Source: an uncultured bacterium
GTDB lineage: Bacteria > Bacillota > Clostridia > Lachnospirales > Lachnospiraceae
Assembly: GCA_947073545.1 (NCBI GenBank)
Contig: CAMTMP010000024.1
Location: 1 to 63,483, forward strand
DNA length: 63,483 bases
Reading direction: 5' to 3'
Part shown: one piece after another, positions 7,387 through 17,500 of the stretch
How positions within the stretch are numbered: position 1 is the stretch's first letter
How the letters are laid out: each line of letters starts with the position of its first letter
Notes under the pieces: model-generated
Databases searched by the model: none
What the model saw: the letters and a program-made list of their open reading frames with translations, nothing else
Told to the model about the DNA's origin: nothing
Translations under genes and position numbers: made by a program

Positions 7387-10300
7387 ATGACGCTTCATGG
7401 AATGAAACGTGGGATAAAAGGAACAGCGGAGCGGAAAAGGAACCGGAGCAGGGCCTTTGCGCTGCTTCTGGGCTTTGCGCTCTGTGTGGAGAGTGCGCCC
7501 GTTACGGTTCTGGCAGCAGGGCCGGAAGCGGGGACGGCGGTGATTTTCGAGGCGGAGGAGCCGAAGGGAGAACCGAAGGATGGCGGACAGCCGCCGCGGG
7601 AACAGCAGGACGGCGATAGGCCGGAGCGGTCTGAAACGGGGGAGAACGGCGGGCAAAATCCGGGCGGATATGGCGAGCCGGAAGAAGGAGCCGGGAAGCA
7701 GAATCCGGACGGGAACGATGGGGCCCAAGAAGGAGAGCCGACAGAATCGGACGGCGGGAAAGAAGAGGTACAGGAGCCGGGAGAAGGCGGAGAACCGGTT
7801 GAGGGAGGAACCCAGACTCCCGGAGAGAGCGGAGACGGAGAAACGCAGGACCCTGCAGAGGGGGAAGGACAGGAACCTGTGGAAGGAGAAGTACAGAACC
7901 CCACAGAAGGGGAAGGACAGGAGCCTGCGGAAGGAGAAGGACAGGACCCCATAGAAGGGGAAGGGCAGGACCCCGGAGAGGGGGAAGAGCAGGACCCTGC
8001 GGAAGGGGAAGTGCAAGAACCCGGAGAGGAAACGCCCGGTGACAAGGAAGAGGAAGTGCCGGGGCAGGTTTCCGGGAACGATGTGGATGAGGATTCTGTT
8101 TCCGGAAATGATTTGTCCACCGTCTCGGACAATGATTTGGCGTCCGTTTCGGAAAACAGTCTGGACGCAGAGCGGGAAGAGAAGATCAAGGAGGCGCAGG
8201 AGGCTTTTGATGCGCTGTTAGCCGAGAAGCCGCTGATGGCGCTGCTCTATCATGCGGATAGCTACGATGCCCGCAAAGAGGCGGATGCGGACAGCAGCGC
8301 GGCCGTCACATTGGAAATCGGACAGACATTATATATGCGGGGCGTAGAGATCACGGAGGATGACGTCTGGTATGAGGCGCAGTATCTGCTAAACGGCTCG
8401 GAAGGAACGGGCTATGTACAGAGCTATTATCTGGCGTATTCTGACGAGGACTGGCTGGCGTGGGAGGAGGAGTATCTGCTTCCGATTCTGGAGCTTGGCG
8501 AGGATGCCTATGAAAGCACGGCATACGGGATGCGGACGTACTCCCTGATGACATACGCGGTGGACACTTCGGATATCAGTGCATTTCCGGGATCTTATCA
8601 GGCCGATCTGAGGAATTTGAAAAACGCCCATCCGAACTGGACGTTTGTGCCTATGAAGACGGGGCTTGATTTTAATGCGTCCGTATCCGCGGAGATGGGA
8701 GACAAGAGTCTGATTCAGGCAATAAGCACGAATTTGGAAAAAGGCTGGGTCGGCAAGCCCTGTCCCACCGAGAGTGGCTGGAATTATGCCACAAAGGAGG
8801 GGGTTTCCTATCACATGGACCCCCGCAACTTTTTGACGGAAACTTATATTTTTATGTTTGAGCAGTTGACTTTTAATGCGTCCTACCACACGGAGCCGGC
8901 GGTGCAGACGTTCTTAAACGGCACTTTCATGAAGGGAAAACTTCCGGATGATTCCGCAGGGCGTACCTATGCAAAGGCATTTTTTGAGATCGGAAAGGGA
9001 AGAAAGCTGAGTCCGATCCACCTGGCATCCCGTGTTTATCAGGAGCAGGGGCAGGGAACATCCGGCCTGATTTCCGGCACCTATCCGGGTTACGAGGGAT
9101 ATTATAATTTCTTCAATGTAGGCGTGAACGGCTCTTCCACGGCGGAGAAGATTGTGAAGGGTCTGACATATGCAAAAAATAAAGGGTGGAATACCCGGTA
9201 CAAATCGCTGGAGGGCGGCGCGGCCACCATCGGCAATAATTATATTTTAAAAGGGCAGGATACCCTTTATCTGGAAAAATTTAATGTGAATAAAAACAGT
9301 CCATACGGTGTTTACGAACACCAGTATATGCAGAATATTCAGGCGCCCAAAAGTGAAGCCACTACCACGAAAAAAATGTACACGAATGCAGGTTCCCTGA
9401 ACAATGCCTTCGTATTCAAGATTCCGGTCTACGATAATATGCCGGATGACACTTACTATCCCGCATTGGCATTGGATAAGACGAGCCTGACGCTGAACCG
9501 ATCCGCCGACCCGGCTGTACCCACAACTAGGCAGCTTAAGTTTTATGTGGACGGTGTGGAGGCTGATCCGGCGGAGGCAAAGTGGACGAGCAGCGACACC
9601 TCTGTGGCGAGGGTGCAGAACGGTCTGGTTACGGCAGTGGATAAAGGCGAGGCGGTGATCACGGCTTCCTATAAGGAAGTGGAGGTAACCTGCAAAGTTA
9701 CGGTAAAAGTGCCCCTGCAGGGGATTACGCTGGACAAGAAGACTGTCACCCTGCGCAGACCCGACACGGTGGTGGAGGATACGAAGAATTTAAGCGAGCA
9801 GGAAAAAGCGGAGAATATAGCCACGGCGGTTTTGCAGGTCAGTTTCGATCCGGCGGATACCACGGCTGATCAAACGATTACGTGGACAAGCGCAAACAAT
9901 AAGATCGCATCCGTAAAAGCAGATCCGGAAGACTCCTCAAAAGCGGTGGTCACGGCCGTCGGCACGGGCGAAGTGAAAATCACGGCGAAGGCATCCAAAG
10001 CGGGCAACAAAACCGCGGTCTGTGTGGTCAATGTGATCGCGCCCATTTATAGGCTGGAATTATCGGACCCCGGCGCGGAGGAGGGGGCCGGAAAGACGAA
10101 TCTGTTTAAAGGACAGAGTATCAGCCTGAACGCAGAGTATTGGCCGAAAGACACCACGTCGGACAACACCATTCTATGGCATACATCTAACCCAAAGGCG
10201 GCGACGGTGTATAAAGGCAGAGTGACCGCTGTGGGTGAGGGGACGGCGAAGATTACGGCGTCAGTCGCCGGATATACCGCCTCCTATGAGGTGGCCGCAG

Positions 10301-12618
10301 AGTCCTGCAATGTGATTTTCCACAACGAGAACGGAACAGCAGGTCAGAAATTGTCTCTTAGCTATGGGGAAAGCGTGGGCGAGGAGCGGATGCCGGAGGA
10401 GAAAACGATTGCCGGTAAGATTTTCCGCGGCTGGTATACCGGGGCCGACGGCGCGGGAAGTGTGTTTACGGCCAGTCAGCCCGTCTACGCGAAAGAAACC
10501 CATGTGTACCCCCACTATCAGGACACCGGCGCGGAGAAAGGTTTTTATGTGATTCCCGTGGGCGATCAGACTTACACGGGCGGCGCGATCAAGCCGAAAG
10601 TGCGTGTGTTTGACAGCACGGTTGCTCCGGACGGAAGCCTGCTTGCTTCGGGCGGCAGTACGGCCGGGGACCGGGGAGAAGTATTGGAGCTTGTGGAGGG
10701 CAGGGATTATTCCCTGTCGTACAAGAACAATAAAAATGTAAATACCGAGGGTAAGGCGCGGCCGACGATCACCGTGAAGGGCAAGGGAAATTACACAGGG
10801 ACAGAGTATGTGTACTTTGATATTGTGCCCAAGGCTTTGACCGATCACGATATTACGGCGGCGGACATTACAGTGGCTTACAATGGCAAGACCATCAAAA
10901 GCGCGCCTGTCGTGTACCGCGACGGAAAGAAACTTGTGCTGAACAGGGATTATACGAAGAGCTATCCCCAGACCGGAACGGGAGCCTACTGTAAGACGGG
11001 CGTTTATCCGATTGTGATTACAGGTAAGGGCGGTTATACCGGAACGATTACGATTTACGAGACGATCACGTCGGATGTGCTGCTTGGTAAGGTCAGCGTG
11101 GCGAAAATACCGAAACAGACTTACACCAATGAGCAGATGGCAAAAGAGGGCGGCATCAGACCGGCGGGTCTGACGGTGACTTATAAAAAACAGCCGCTTG
11201 TGGAGGGCGAACATTATACCCTTTCTTACAGCAACGATCAGCGCGTCGGCAAAGCGACGGTTACGCTGACGGCGGTGGAGGGCAGCGGCTACGTCGGAAG
11301 TAAGAGCGTGACCTATCAGATCGCCGGGACTTCCCTTGCGAGGGCGAAAGTGGAAGGACTGGAAAATAAGGAATATGTGGCAATCGATAAAGAATGGGAT
11401 GCAGAGGACGCACGTTATGAAGCGGCGTATCAGCAAATACTGCAAACGCCCGGCGCATACAGTCTGACGCTGAATGACCGTGTCCTCACGGAGAGCAAAG
11501 ACGGTGTGACCGGTGACTACGTGGTGTCCTATGCGGACGCGGCGAAAAAAGGCGCGGTTAAAGCGGGAACGGCAACCATCACCTTTCAGGGAATCAACGA
11601 ATACAGCGGACAGGTCAAGAAGAGTTACAAAATTCTGCCCTGTGAATTGCGGGAAGACAGGGCTGGCAGCGGGCAGGATTTCACGCTCTCTTATTACACG
11701 CAGGATGAGCCGGAAACCGAGAAACCGCTGACGGATTTAAACGGGATCACGACTCCTTACGTGAAGGGCGGGAGCAAGCCCGTGATTCTTCTGACATATC
11801 AGGGAACACCGCTGGAACTGAACAAGGATTACCGGATCAGCTATAAGAACAACAATGCACTGACCACAGCGGATACGGAGGAGAACAAGCTGCCGGTATG
11901 GACCATTACCGGGAAGGGGAACTTCAAAGGAAAACTGACGGGAACCTTTACCGTTACGGACGGCCGGTTTGACGGGTGGATTGGTGAGGAAAAGGATAAA
12001 AACCGGAAGATTACCATGACCCTGAAAGATGTGGTCTATAAGGAGAAGAAGGGCGCATATAAGACAAAGGCGGCGCTTAAGGATGTGAACGGCTCTTTGT
12101 TGGCGGCAGGCAGGGATTATGACAAGAATCTGAGATATACCTATGAGACGAAGACGGAAGTGCTCGTTTTCGTGGAGGGAGAGCCTTCACGGGTGACGCG
12201 CGAAGCCGGAGATCCGGTGGGCGATGAAGATATTCCGCAGGCCGGTACGTTGATTCGCGTGACTGCGCAGGGAATCGGCGCATATGCCGGTACGGGAGCG
12301 GCACCGCCGGAAATTTCCGCGGTTTACCGCATCGTTTCTGCGGATTTCACCAAAGTGAGGGTGAAGGCCGCATCGAAGAGTTATCAGGACGGCAGGCCGG
12401 TGACGCTGACGGCGGATGATCTGACCGTGACGGTGAGCGGCGCGGCGGAGCCGCTGGTTCTCGGACGGGACTATATCATAAAAGAGGAAACTTATATAAA
12501 CCACACAAAGAAGGGCAAGGCGAAAGTAACCCTGCGCGGAATCGGAAACTATGGCGGGGAAAAGACCATCACCTATACCATAGGGGCGAAGACGCTGTTC
12601 TGGTGGACCGGACAGTAA
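7387..12618 (+). CDS. Giant secreted glucosaminidase with Big_2 and repeat domains
   Basis: About 1743 aa. Domains in order: basic signal peptide (~1-40, ending near VLAAG); acidic Pro/Gly/Glu-rich stalk (~45-245) with octapeptide repeats; SH3-like region (~282-355); glucosaminidase domain (~392-690) with LSPIHLASRVYQEQG, whose Glu is the expected catalytic acid; three Big_2 immunoglobulin-like domains (~693-968); a Listeria-Bacteroides-type repeat containing FRGWYTGADGAG (~972-1042); then about seven beta repeats, each opening with a DYxxSY-like block and closing with GxGxYxG. It probably cleaves peptidoglycan N-acetylglucosaminyl bonds outside the cell. No LPxTG or SLH anchor is visible, so retention may be by glycan binding. 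ATG 7387 suits GGGAG at 7373-7377 better than ATG 7378, which abuts it. Confidence 0.82.
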   Translation: MTLHGMKRGIKGTAERKRNRSRAFALLLGFALCVESAPVTVLAAGPEAGTAVIFEAEEPKGEPKDGGQPPREQQDGDRPERSETGENGGQNPGGYGEPEEGAGKQNPDGNDGAQEGEPTESDGGKEEVQEPGEGGEPVEGGTQTPGESGDGETQDPAEGEGQEPVEGEVQNPTEGEGQEPAEGEGQDPIEGEGQDPGEGEEQDPAEGEVQEPGEETPGDKEEEVPGQVSGNDVDEDSVSGNDLSTVSDNDLASVSENSLDAEREEKIKEAQEAFDALLAEKPLMALLYHADSYDARKEADADSSAAVTLEIGQTLYMRGVEITEDDVWYEAQYLLNGSEGTGYVQSYYLAYSDEDWLAWEEEYLLPILELGEDAYESTAYGMRTYSLMTYAVDTSDISAFPGSYQADLRNLKNAHPNWTFVPMKTGLDFNASVSAEMGDKSLIQAISTNLEKGWVGKPCPTESGWNYATKEGVSYHMDPRNFLTETYIFMFEQLTFNASYHTEPAVQTFLNGTFMKGKLPDDSAGRTYAKAFFEIGKGRKLSPIHLASRVYQEQGQGTSGLISGTYPGYEGYYNFFNVGVNGSSTAEKIVKGLTYAKNKGWNTRYKSLEGGAATIGNNYILKGQDTLYLEKFNVNKNSPYGVYEHQYMQNIQAPKSEATTTKKMYTNAGSLNNAFVFKIPVYDNMPDDTYYPALALDKTSLTLNRSADPAVPTTRQLKFYVDGVEADPAEAKWTSSDTSVARVQNGLVTAVDKGEAVITASYKEVEVTCKVTVKVPLQGITLDKKTVTLRRPDTVVEDTKNLSEQEKAENIATAVLQVSFDPADTTADQTITWTSANNKIASVKADPEDSSKAVVTAVGTGEVKITAKASKAGNKTAVCVVNVIAPIYRLELSDPGAEEGAGKTNLFKGQSISLNAEYWPKDTTSDNTILWHTSNPKAATVYKGRVTAVGEGTAKITASVAGYTASYEVAAESCNVIFHNENGTAGQKLSLSYGESVGEERMPEEKTIAGKIFRGWYTGADGAGSVFTASQPVYAKETHVYPHYQDTGAEKGFYVIPVGDQTYTGGAIKPKVRVFDSTVAPDGSLLASGGSTAGDRGEVLELVEGRDYSLSYKNNKNVNTEGKARPTITVKGKGNYTGTEYVYFDIVPKALTDHDITAADITVAYNGKTIKSAPVVYRDGKKLVLNRDYTKSYPQTGTGAYCKTGVYPIVITGKGGYTGTITIYETITSDVLLGKVSVAKIPKQTYTNEQMAKEGGIRPAGLTVTYKKQPLVEGEHYTLSYSNDQRVGKATVTLTAVEGSGYVGSKSVTYQIAGTSLARAKVEGLENKEYVAIDKEWDAEDARYEAAYQQILQTPGAYSLTLNDRVLTESKDGVTGDYVVSYADAAKKGAVKAGTATITFQGINEYSGQVKKSYKILPCELREDRAGSGQDFTLSYYTQDEPETEKPLTDLNGITTPYVKGGSKPVILLTYQGTPLELNKDYRISYKNNNALTTADTEENKLPVWTITGKGNFKGKLTGTFTVTDGRFDGWIGEEKDKNRKITMTLKDVVYKEKKGAYKTKAALKDVNGSLLAAGRDYDKNLRYTYETKTEVLVFVEGEPSRVTREAGDPVGDEDIPQAGTLIRVTAQGIGAYAGTGAAPPEISAVYRIVSADFTKVRVKAASKSYQDGRPVTLTADDLTVTVSGAAEPLVLGRDYIIKEETYINHTKKGKAKVTLRGIGNYGGEKTITYTIGAKTLFWWTGQ
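7858..8025 (+). repeat. Seven tandem 24-bp repeats coding an EGEGQ(D/E)Px octapeptide
   Basis: Seven in-frame copies encode EGEGQEPV, EGEVQNPT, EGEGQEPA, EGEGQDPI, EGEGQDPG, EGEEQDPA and EGEVQEPG. They form an acidic, extended stalk in the surface protein. The near-identical DNA units are prone to copy-number change. Confidence 0.92.
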
Positions 12619-12622
12619 CGGG

Positions 12623-12668
12623 AAGACTGAGTCACAGAGTGAAATCTGTGGCTCGGTTTTGTTTTTGA
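12623..12668 (+). terminator. Intrinsic terminator after the glucosaminidase gene
   Basis: GAGTCACAGA (12629-12638) pairs with TCTGTGGCTC (12645-12654) around loop GTGAAA. Pairing extends outwards through AAGACT and GGTTTT. A T-rich tract follows, and the hairpin starts five bases after the stop codon. Confidence 0.88.
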
Positions 12669-12670
12669 AT

Positions 12671-12795
12671 CTTAAATATGTGAGAGAAACTTAAATATTT
12701 CACAAATTAAGTGAAGGATTTCACAAAACAACTTAAATTTGAGAAGAGAAACTCAAATTTGGAATGAGAAAGTGAAATTTTTAGTGAAATTTATT
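12671..12795 (+). repeat. Phased iteron-like array upstream of the AlbA_2 ATPase gene
   Basis: AT-rich units start at 12671, 12690, 12711, 12732, 12752, 12772 and 12784. Each begins with CTTAAAT, CTCAAAT, GTGAAAT or a variant. Spacings are 19, 21, 21, 20, 20 and 12 bases, so most lie on one face of the helix. The array ends against the -35 box of the downstream promoter, which suggests an operator. Confidence 0.7.
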
Positions 12796-12822
12796 GAATA
12801 AATTTAATAAAAATGCTAATAT
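12794..12822 (+). promoter_or_regulatory. Promoter of the AlbA_2 ATPase gene
   Basis: TTGAAT (12794-12799), a 17-base spacer, then TAATAT (12817-12822) with an upstream TGC giving an extended -10. The predicted leader is about 20 bases, carrying AAAGGAGAG. It directly abuts the iteron-like array. Confidence 0.6.
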
Positions 12823-12848
12823 CTAAAATACAAAGGAGAGAAAGTCAA

Positions 12849-14309
12849 ATGACCCCGGAAGAATTTAATGAAAAATTGAATGAAATTCAAAAGAAGAAAT
12901 GTGAATCCGCAATACTGGAAATCAAAGCGGCGGCAAAGGGCTGTCCGAAGCGTCTTTATGATACACTGTCCGCCTTCTCCAATCAGGATGACGGCGGCGT
13001 TATTGTATTCGGTGTCGATGAGGAGGCTGGTTATCTGGAGCAGGGCGTGTATGATGCGCAGGATTTGCAAAAAAAGATTAATGAACAGTGTCTCCAGATG
13101 GAACCGGTTGTCAGACCGCTGATTACGGTGGTGCAAAGAGGCGGTAAAAACTTTGTTGCAGCGGAAATTCCGGGAATGGATATTGCGGAGAGACCTTGCT
13201 ATTACAAGGGGCAGGGACGTGTGAGAGGTTCCTATGTCCGTGTGGGAGACAGCGATGAGCCTATGACGGAGTACGAAGTGTACAGCTACGAGGCTTTTCG
13301 AAAAAAATATCAGGATGACATCCGCGCGGTGCAGCGCGCGACACCTGCTATGCTGGACGCTGCAAAGGTGGATTCCTATATTGCGCTGCTGAAAGAGGGA
13401 AAGCCTAATCTTGCAAATATGGCTGATTCTGAAATTAAGGAACTGATGAGCATTACGAGGACGGAAACGGTAACGCTGAATGCCTGTATCTTGTTCTGCC
13501 CTTATCCGCAGGCTTTTTTTCCGCAGCTTTGCATTACGGCGGTTGCCATTCCCGGCAGGGAAATGGGTGAGGTAAATGACCGTGGGGCGCGATTCACGGA
13601 TAACCGGAGAATTGAAGGAAGCATACCGCAGATGCTTGACGGGGCACTGCTGTTTATGAAAAGAAATATGAAGAAAATGACCATTATTAACGCAAAGACC
13701 GGCTTGCGGGAGGACCGCACAGAATACCCGATTACAGCAGTCAGGGAGGCCATTCTCAATGCGCTGGTGCATCGGGATTACAGCATACACACGGAGGGAA
13801 TGCCAATACAGATCAGGATGTTTGAAGACCGCCTTGAAATTCGCAGCCCGGGCGGGATTTACGGAAGACTTCGGGTAAACCAATTGGGGAAAGTACAGCC
13901 TGATACACGCAATCCAGTATTGGCGGCGGCTTTGGAGGTGCTTGGGGTAACGGAAAACCGCTATTCCGGCATACCGACGATGCGGAGAGAACTGTGTGAG
14001 TATGGCTTGCAGGAACCGGAGTTTACGGATAACAGAAATGAGTTTTGCGTGTGCTTTTATAATGAGAAAGGCGGGGAGACAGAACAGATTCCCAATGAGA
14101 TACAAGAGCCTGAGAGGGATCTGGTTTTGTTTTGCCGTACACCCAGAAGCAGAAAAGAGATATGTAATTATCTGGAGCTTTCTTCTTCTGCATATGCCAT
14201 GAAAAAACATGTACAGCCTCTCATTGACGCAGGGGTGATTCATATGACGATACCGGAGAAACCCAAAAGCGCAAAGCAGATGTATTATAGTGTGCCAAAA
14301 AATATTTAA
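12849..14309 (+). CDS. AlbA_2 / RecG-like ATP-binding regulator
   Basis: A 486-aa protein. The N-terminal AlbA_2 (Schlafen-like) domain shows LEIKAAAKGCPKRLYDTLSAFSNQDDGGVIVFGVDE and PCYYKGQGRVRGSYVRVGDSDEPM. The middle carries a GHKL-type ATP-binding domain with REAILNALVHRDYS and RLEIRSPGG. A C-terminal winged-helix-like segment ends near YSVPKNI. This architecture is often annotated as an ATP-dependent DNA helicase RecG-related or transcriptional regulator; it lacks helicase motifs. ATG 12849 has AAAGGAGAG 8 bases upstream; the ATG at 12813 has none. The tandem sites at its promoter suggest that it controls its own expression. It stands alone between two surface-protein genes, and its role there is unknown. 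Confidence 0.82.
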   Translation: MTPEEFNEKLNEIQKKKCESAILEIKAAAKGCPKRLYDTLSAFSNQDDGGVIVFGVDEEAGYLEQGVYDAQDLQKKINEQCLQMEPVVRPLITVVQRGGKNFVAAEIPGMDIAERPCYYKGQGRVRGSYVRVGDSDEPMTEYEVYSYEAFRKKYQDDIRAVQRATPAMLDAAKVDSYIALLKEGKPNLANMADSEIKELMSITRTETVTLNACILFCPYPQAFFPQLCITAVAIPGREMGEVNDRGARFTDNRRIEGSIPQMLDGALLFMKRNMKKMTIINAKTGLREDRTEYPITAVREAILNALVHRDYSIHTEGMPIQIRMFEDRLEIRSPGGIYGRLRVNQLGKVQPDTRNPVLAAALEVLGVTENRYSGIPTMRRELCEYGLQEPEFTDNRNEFCVCFYNEKGGETEQIPNEIQEPERDLVLFCRTPRSRKEICNYLELSSSAYAMKKHVQPLIDAGVIHMTIPEKPKSAKQMYYSVPKNI

Positions 14310-14423
14310 TGCCGACAAAACGTAATAGTTTGCGAGGGACTTTGTATCATGGCTGAAATTACCCGGATCAATTTCATGTAGATTAAGATTTTCTTAAAAC
14401 ACAAGATGTAGTGGATTTTTTCC

Positions 14424-14452
14424 TTGCATAATACAATTACGGATGTTATAAT
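14424..14452 (+). promoter_or_regulatory. Promoter of the BspA-LRR surface protein gene
   Basis: TTGCAT (14424-14429), exactly 17 bases, then TATAAT (14447-14452) with TGT immediately upstream (extended -10). The leader is about 105 bases. The rest of the 254-base gap 14310-14563 shows no other gene. Confidence 0.78.
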
Positions 14453-14563
14453 CAAAACCATCATAGGGTGACATAATAAAATATTATGCAACTCACTGTG
14501 CAGATAACGTGATAGGACACGACAGAAGACAGTTAATGTACGCATGGGAAAAGGTGGTAAGTA

Positions 14564-17500
14564 ATGAGGAAGAGAAGAGTTTTGGCATTATGGTTGGCGC
14601 TCAGTCTTGTGGTGAGCGGAAACGGCATGACGGTTCTTGCGGCGGAGCAGGGAGCAGGCACGTCTGTTTTGGCGTCGCAGGAAGAGCTGGCGGAGAATGC
14701 TTCCGGCGGTATGCAAAATGCATCTGAGGAAGAGTCGGCTGAGACTGCGCCCGAAGAGAAGGAGGATACCTCCGGCGGTACGGAAAATACATCTGAGGAA
14801 GATGTGCCGGAGACTGGCGATAAATCGGACGAAGTGCAAACGCCGTCGGAGGAAGACGCGTCCGATGAGGAAGGAAAAACGGAGGACAGCGAAAACGCGG
14901 AGGACTCTGTCAACCCGGAAAATCCCGGTCAGCCGGAGGATAGCGATCACTCTGCGCCGTCAGAGGATCATGGGGAGCAGAACGGTGACCGGCCTTCCGT
15001 GGAAGACGGAGAAGAGGGCGGGCAGGAAGAGATGCCTGACGTAGAGGAACAGGAACCCGGGACAGATGTGCAGGAGCCTTCTGTTTCTGAAAATGATGCG
15101 GAAGAGACGGAGGAGCCTGAAACAGAAAAGCCGGAAAAGGACGCTTTTTTGGTGAAGCCTTATGTCAGCAGGATGGTGACGTTTACCGACGACACCGGCA
15201 TGCGGGTGACCTACGACGCCAATGCTTCCCAGCAGTATATTTATAAAGTAGAGAACGGCGTGCTTACTGGTGTTGTAACCCTGAAAGAATCCGAGGACAT
15301 AAGCGGAAATACCATAGAGACTGAGCGGGTGGAGTTTGAGGGCAACGTGGAACTGAGACAGCCGGAAGAAGGGGAGCAGTATACCTCTGTCGCACCCGGC
15401 GTATTCGGGGGCAATACGAAGATTACATATGTGAAGCTGCCTGCGGGCCTGACTTCTGTGGCGGCGGAAAGTTTTAAAGGATGTATGGGATTAAAGGGTG
15501 TGTATCTGCCCTCTACGGTTACGGAGATCGGCGCGGGCGCGTTTGAGGGATGTACGTCGATGACGCAGATTTCGGTGCCGAAGGCTGTGACATCTATAGG
15601 GGATAATGCATTTAAGGGCGATACAAGGCTGTACATGGTGTATATGAAGGATGCGGACTACAGCAGTCTGGAGCAGATTGGCGCCCATGCTTTCGACGGG
15701 TGTACCGCGCTTGGGGTGTTTTGCTCCGACACACAGTTCCTCCTGCCTACCAGCCTGAAAGGCATTGGGGAGTACGCTTTTTACGGCTGCGGTAACATTA
15801 AGAAAGTAAATCTCGACAATGCAGCGCTTGAGACGATGGGCGCCTATGCGTTTGCTGACTGTATCGGTTTGACCGATGCGGTTATGAGCAGATCCCTTTC
15901 CGTTATTCCGCAGTATGCTTTTAAGGGATGTACCGCGCTTGTGAGCCTGACCTTTGAAAGCAGGGCAGGACAGTGGGTAACTATTGACGAACACGCTTTT
16001 GAGGGGTGTTATAGTATAATGTCACTTGCACTTCCGGGAACGATCAAAGAGGTGGCAAGTTTTGCCTTTGCGGGCTGTACGAATTTATACCGGGTGGAAG
16101 TGAAAAATGACAATATCGTCATAAGCCCGACCCGGGGATTCCCGGCCGGTGAGACAATAAAAACACTCCAGTTTATCGGAAGAGTGCCCAGTACCACTTA
16201 CGAGTACTGCCGCGGCAAAGACAAGGTGGAATTTATAGAGGACACCAATGCCGCAGTGAGAAACTATTACAAATATACGGTGAAAGATAAAAAGGGTGTG
16301 GAACATGCGGACGGCAAGATCCCGGGCGGGCGGATCTGGATTGGGCCTGTAGATAAAAACAGGTACGAGGACAATATCAACACACTGAAGGATGAGAAAG
16401 GAAAAGTGGCGGGCGTGCAGCCCAACGATGACATAAAATACCGAATATACTTTGAGCTGGAAGAAAAATACAGTCTTGTGCCGGACTCCCTGAGGGCAAA
16501 CGGGATGATCCTGCAGGCGGAGAAGGGCTGCTATTATGTCACGATGCCGGTAGGCGGTATCGTGCTCACGGCGGAATTTACCACGGAAAGCGCTGAAAAT
16601 GTAAATGGGCAGGAAGACGACATTGCGGTGGAATTTTCCAACGGAGAACCCATTGCCAACGGTGTCGAGATCAAGGAGGGGCAGACCACAAGAATATTCC
16701 TGATCGATAAAGAGGGGATACCTGTCGACGCTTCCAAGATTATAAATGTTTCTACAGGCTCAAGTGCGATCGCGACTGTTTCTAAGAGCGGGGTTGTAAC
16801 GGCGGTGAAAGCCGGGACAACAACCATCAAAATCACTCTGCGCGGCGGCGATAGTAAAGAGTTTATGGTGCAGAGGAACATCAAGGTGGTAGAGGCTGAT
16901 GCGGATGTACTGAAGCTGAAGGCGACGGCATTTGATCCGGTGTTCAAGATTACAGGACCGTCAGATGGGATTCAGACGGCTTCCATTGATAAAAATATTA
17001 TAAGGGACGGGGCGTTGACAATTACCCTGAAGGCGAACGCCTATACGGCGGACAGGGAGGGTATAGCGAAGGAGTTTACGTGGAAGAGCAGTGACACGAA
17101 GGTGGTCAAACTGCGGAAGGAGACGACAAACGGCGGCGATCCGACGAATGTATTGGAAGTGCAGAAGGGATGCGAGGGGGAAGCGACGATAACCGTCACT
17201 GCGAAAAATACATTGCGCAGTACAAGCGTGCCGGGCACGAAGGAGACCGTCACGCAGAAATTTGTAGTCAGCGTGCGGAGTTTAAACGGCAGACTGGCTT
17301 CCTCGGCAATTACGGTGAATCCAAATCTCAAGGAGTGCGGTGTGCTGGAAGTCCTTCTGGCATATGGTGAGGGGCTGGACCCGTCAAAAACAAAGCTGTA
17401 TCAGGAGGGGAAGGACAGTCAGGGAAAAACAATATATATAGAGACACTTGATTTCGCGCTGGAGCAGGTCGGCGTTTCAGAGGGGAAGTCCTACCGGTAT

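Noticed and set aside
7395..8189. A 264-aa Ser/Pro-rich frame opposite the octapeptide repeats
   Set aside because: It is the antisense reading of the EGEGQDP repeats, with no ribosome site or independent signal.
10261..11445. A 394-aa minus frame inside the giant glucosaminidase gene
   Set aside because: Shadow of a repeat-rich coding region; there is no recognisable domain and the plus-strand protein is continuous.
12816..14318. A 500-aa open frame on the minus strand covering the whole AlbA_2 gene
   Set aside because: Its translation is rich in His, Arg, Cys and Ile in a shadow-like pattern with no domain, while the plus strand has clear AlbA_2 and GHKL motifs, a ribosome site and a promoter.
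14340..14390. Possible TPP riboswitch remnant on the minus strand (TGATCCGGGTAAT-like stretch)
   Set aside because: Only the 3' half loosely resembles the TPP core. The 5' pyrimidine-sensing part is absent, and no thiamine gene is adjacent.
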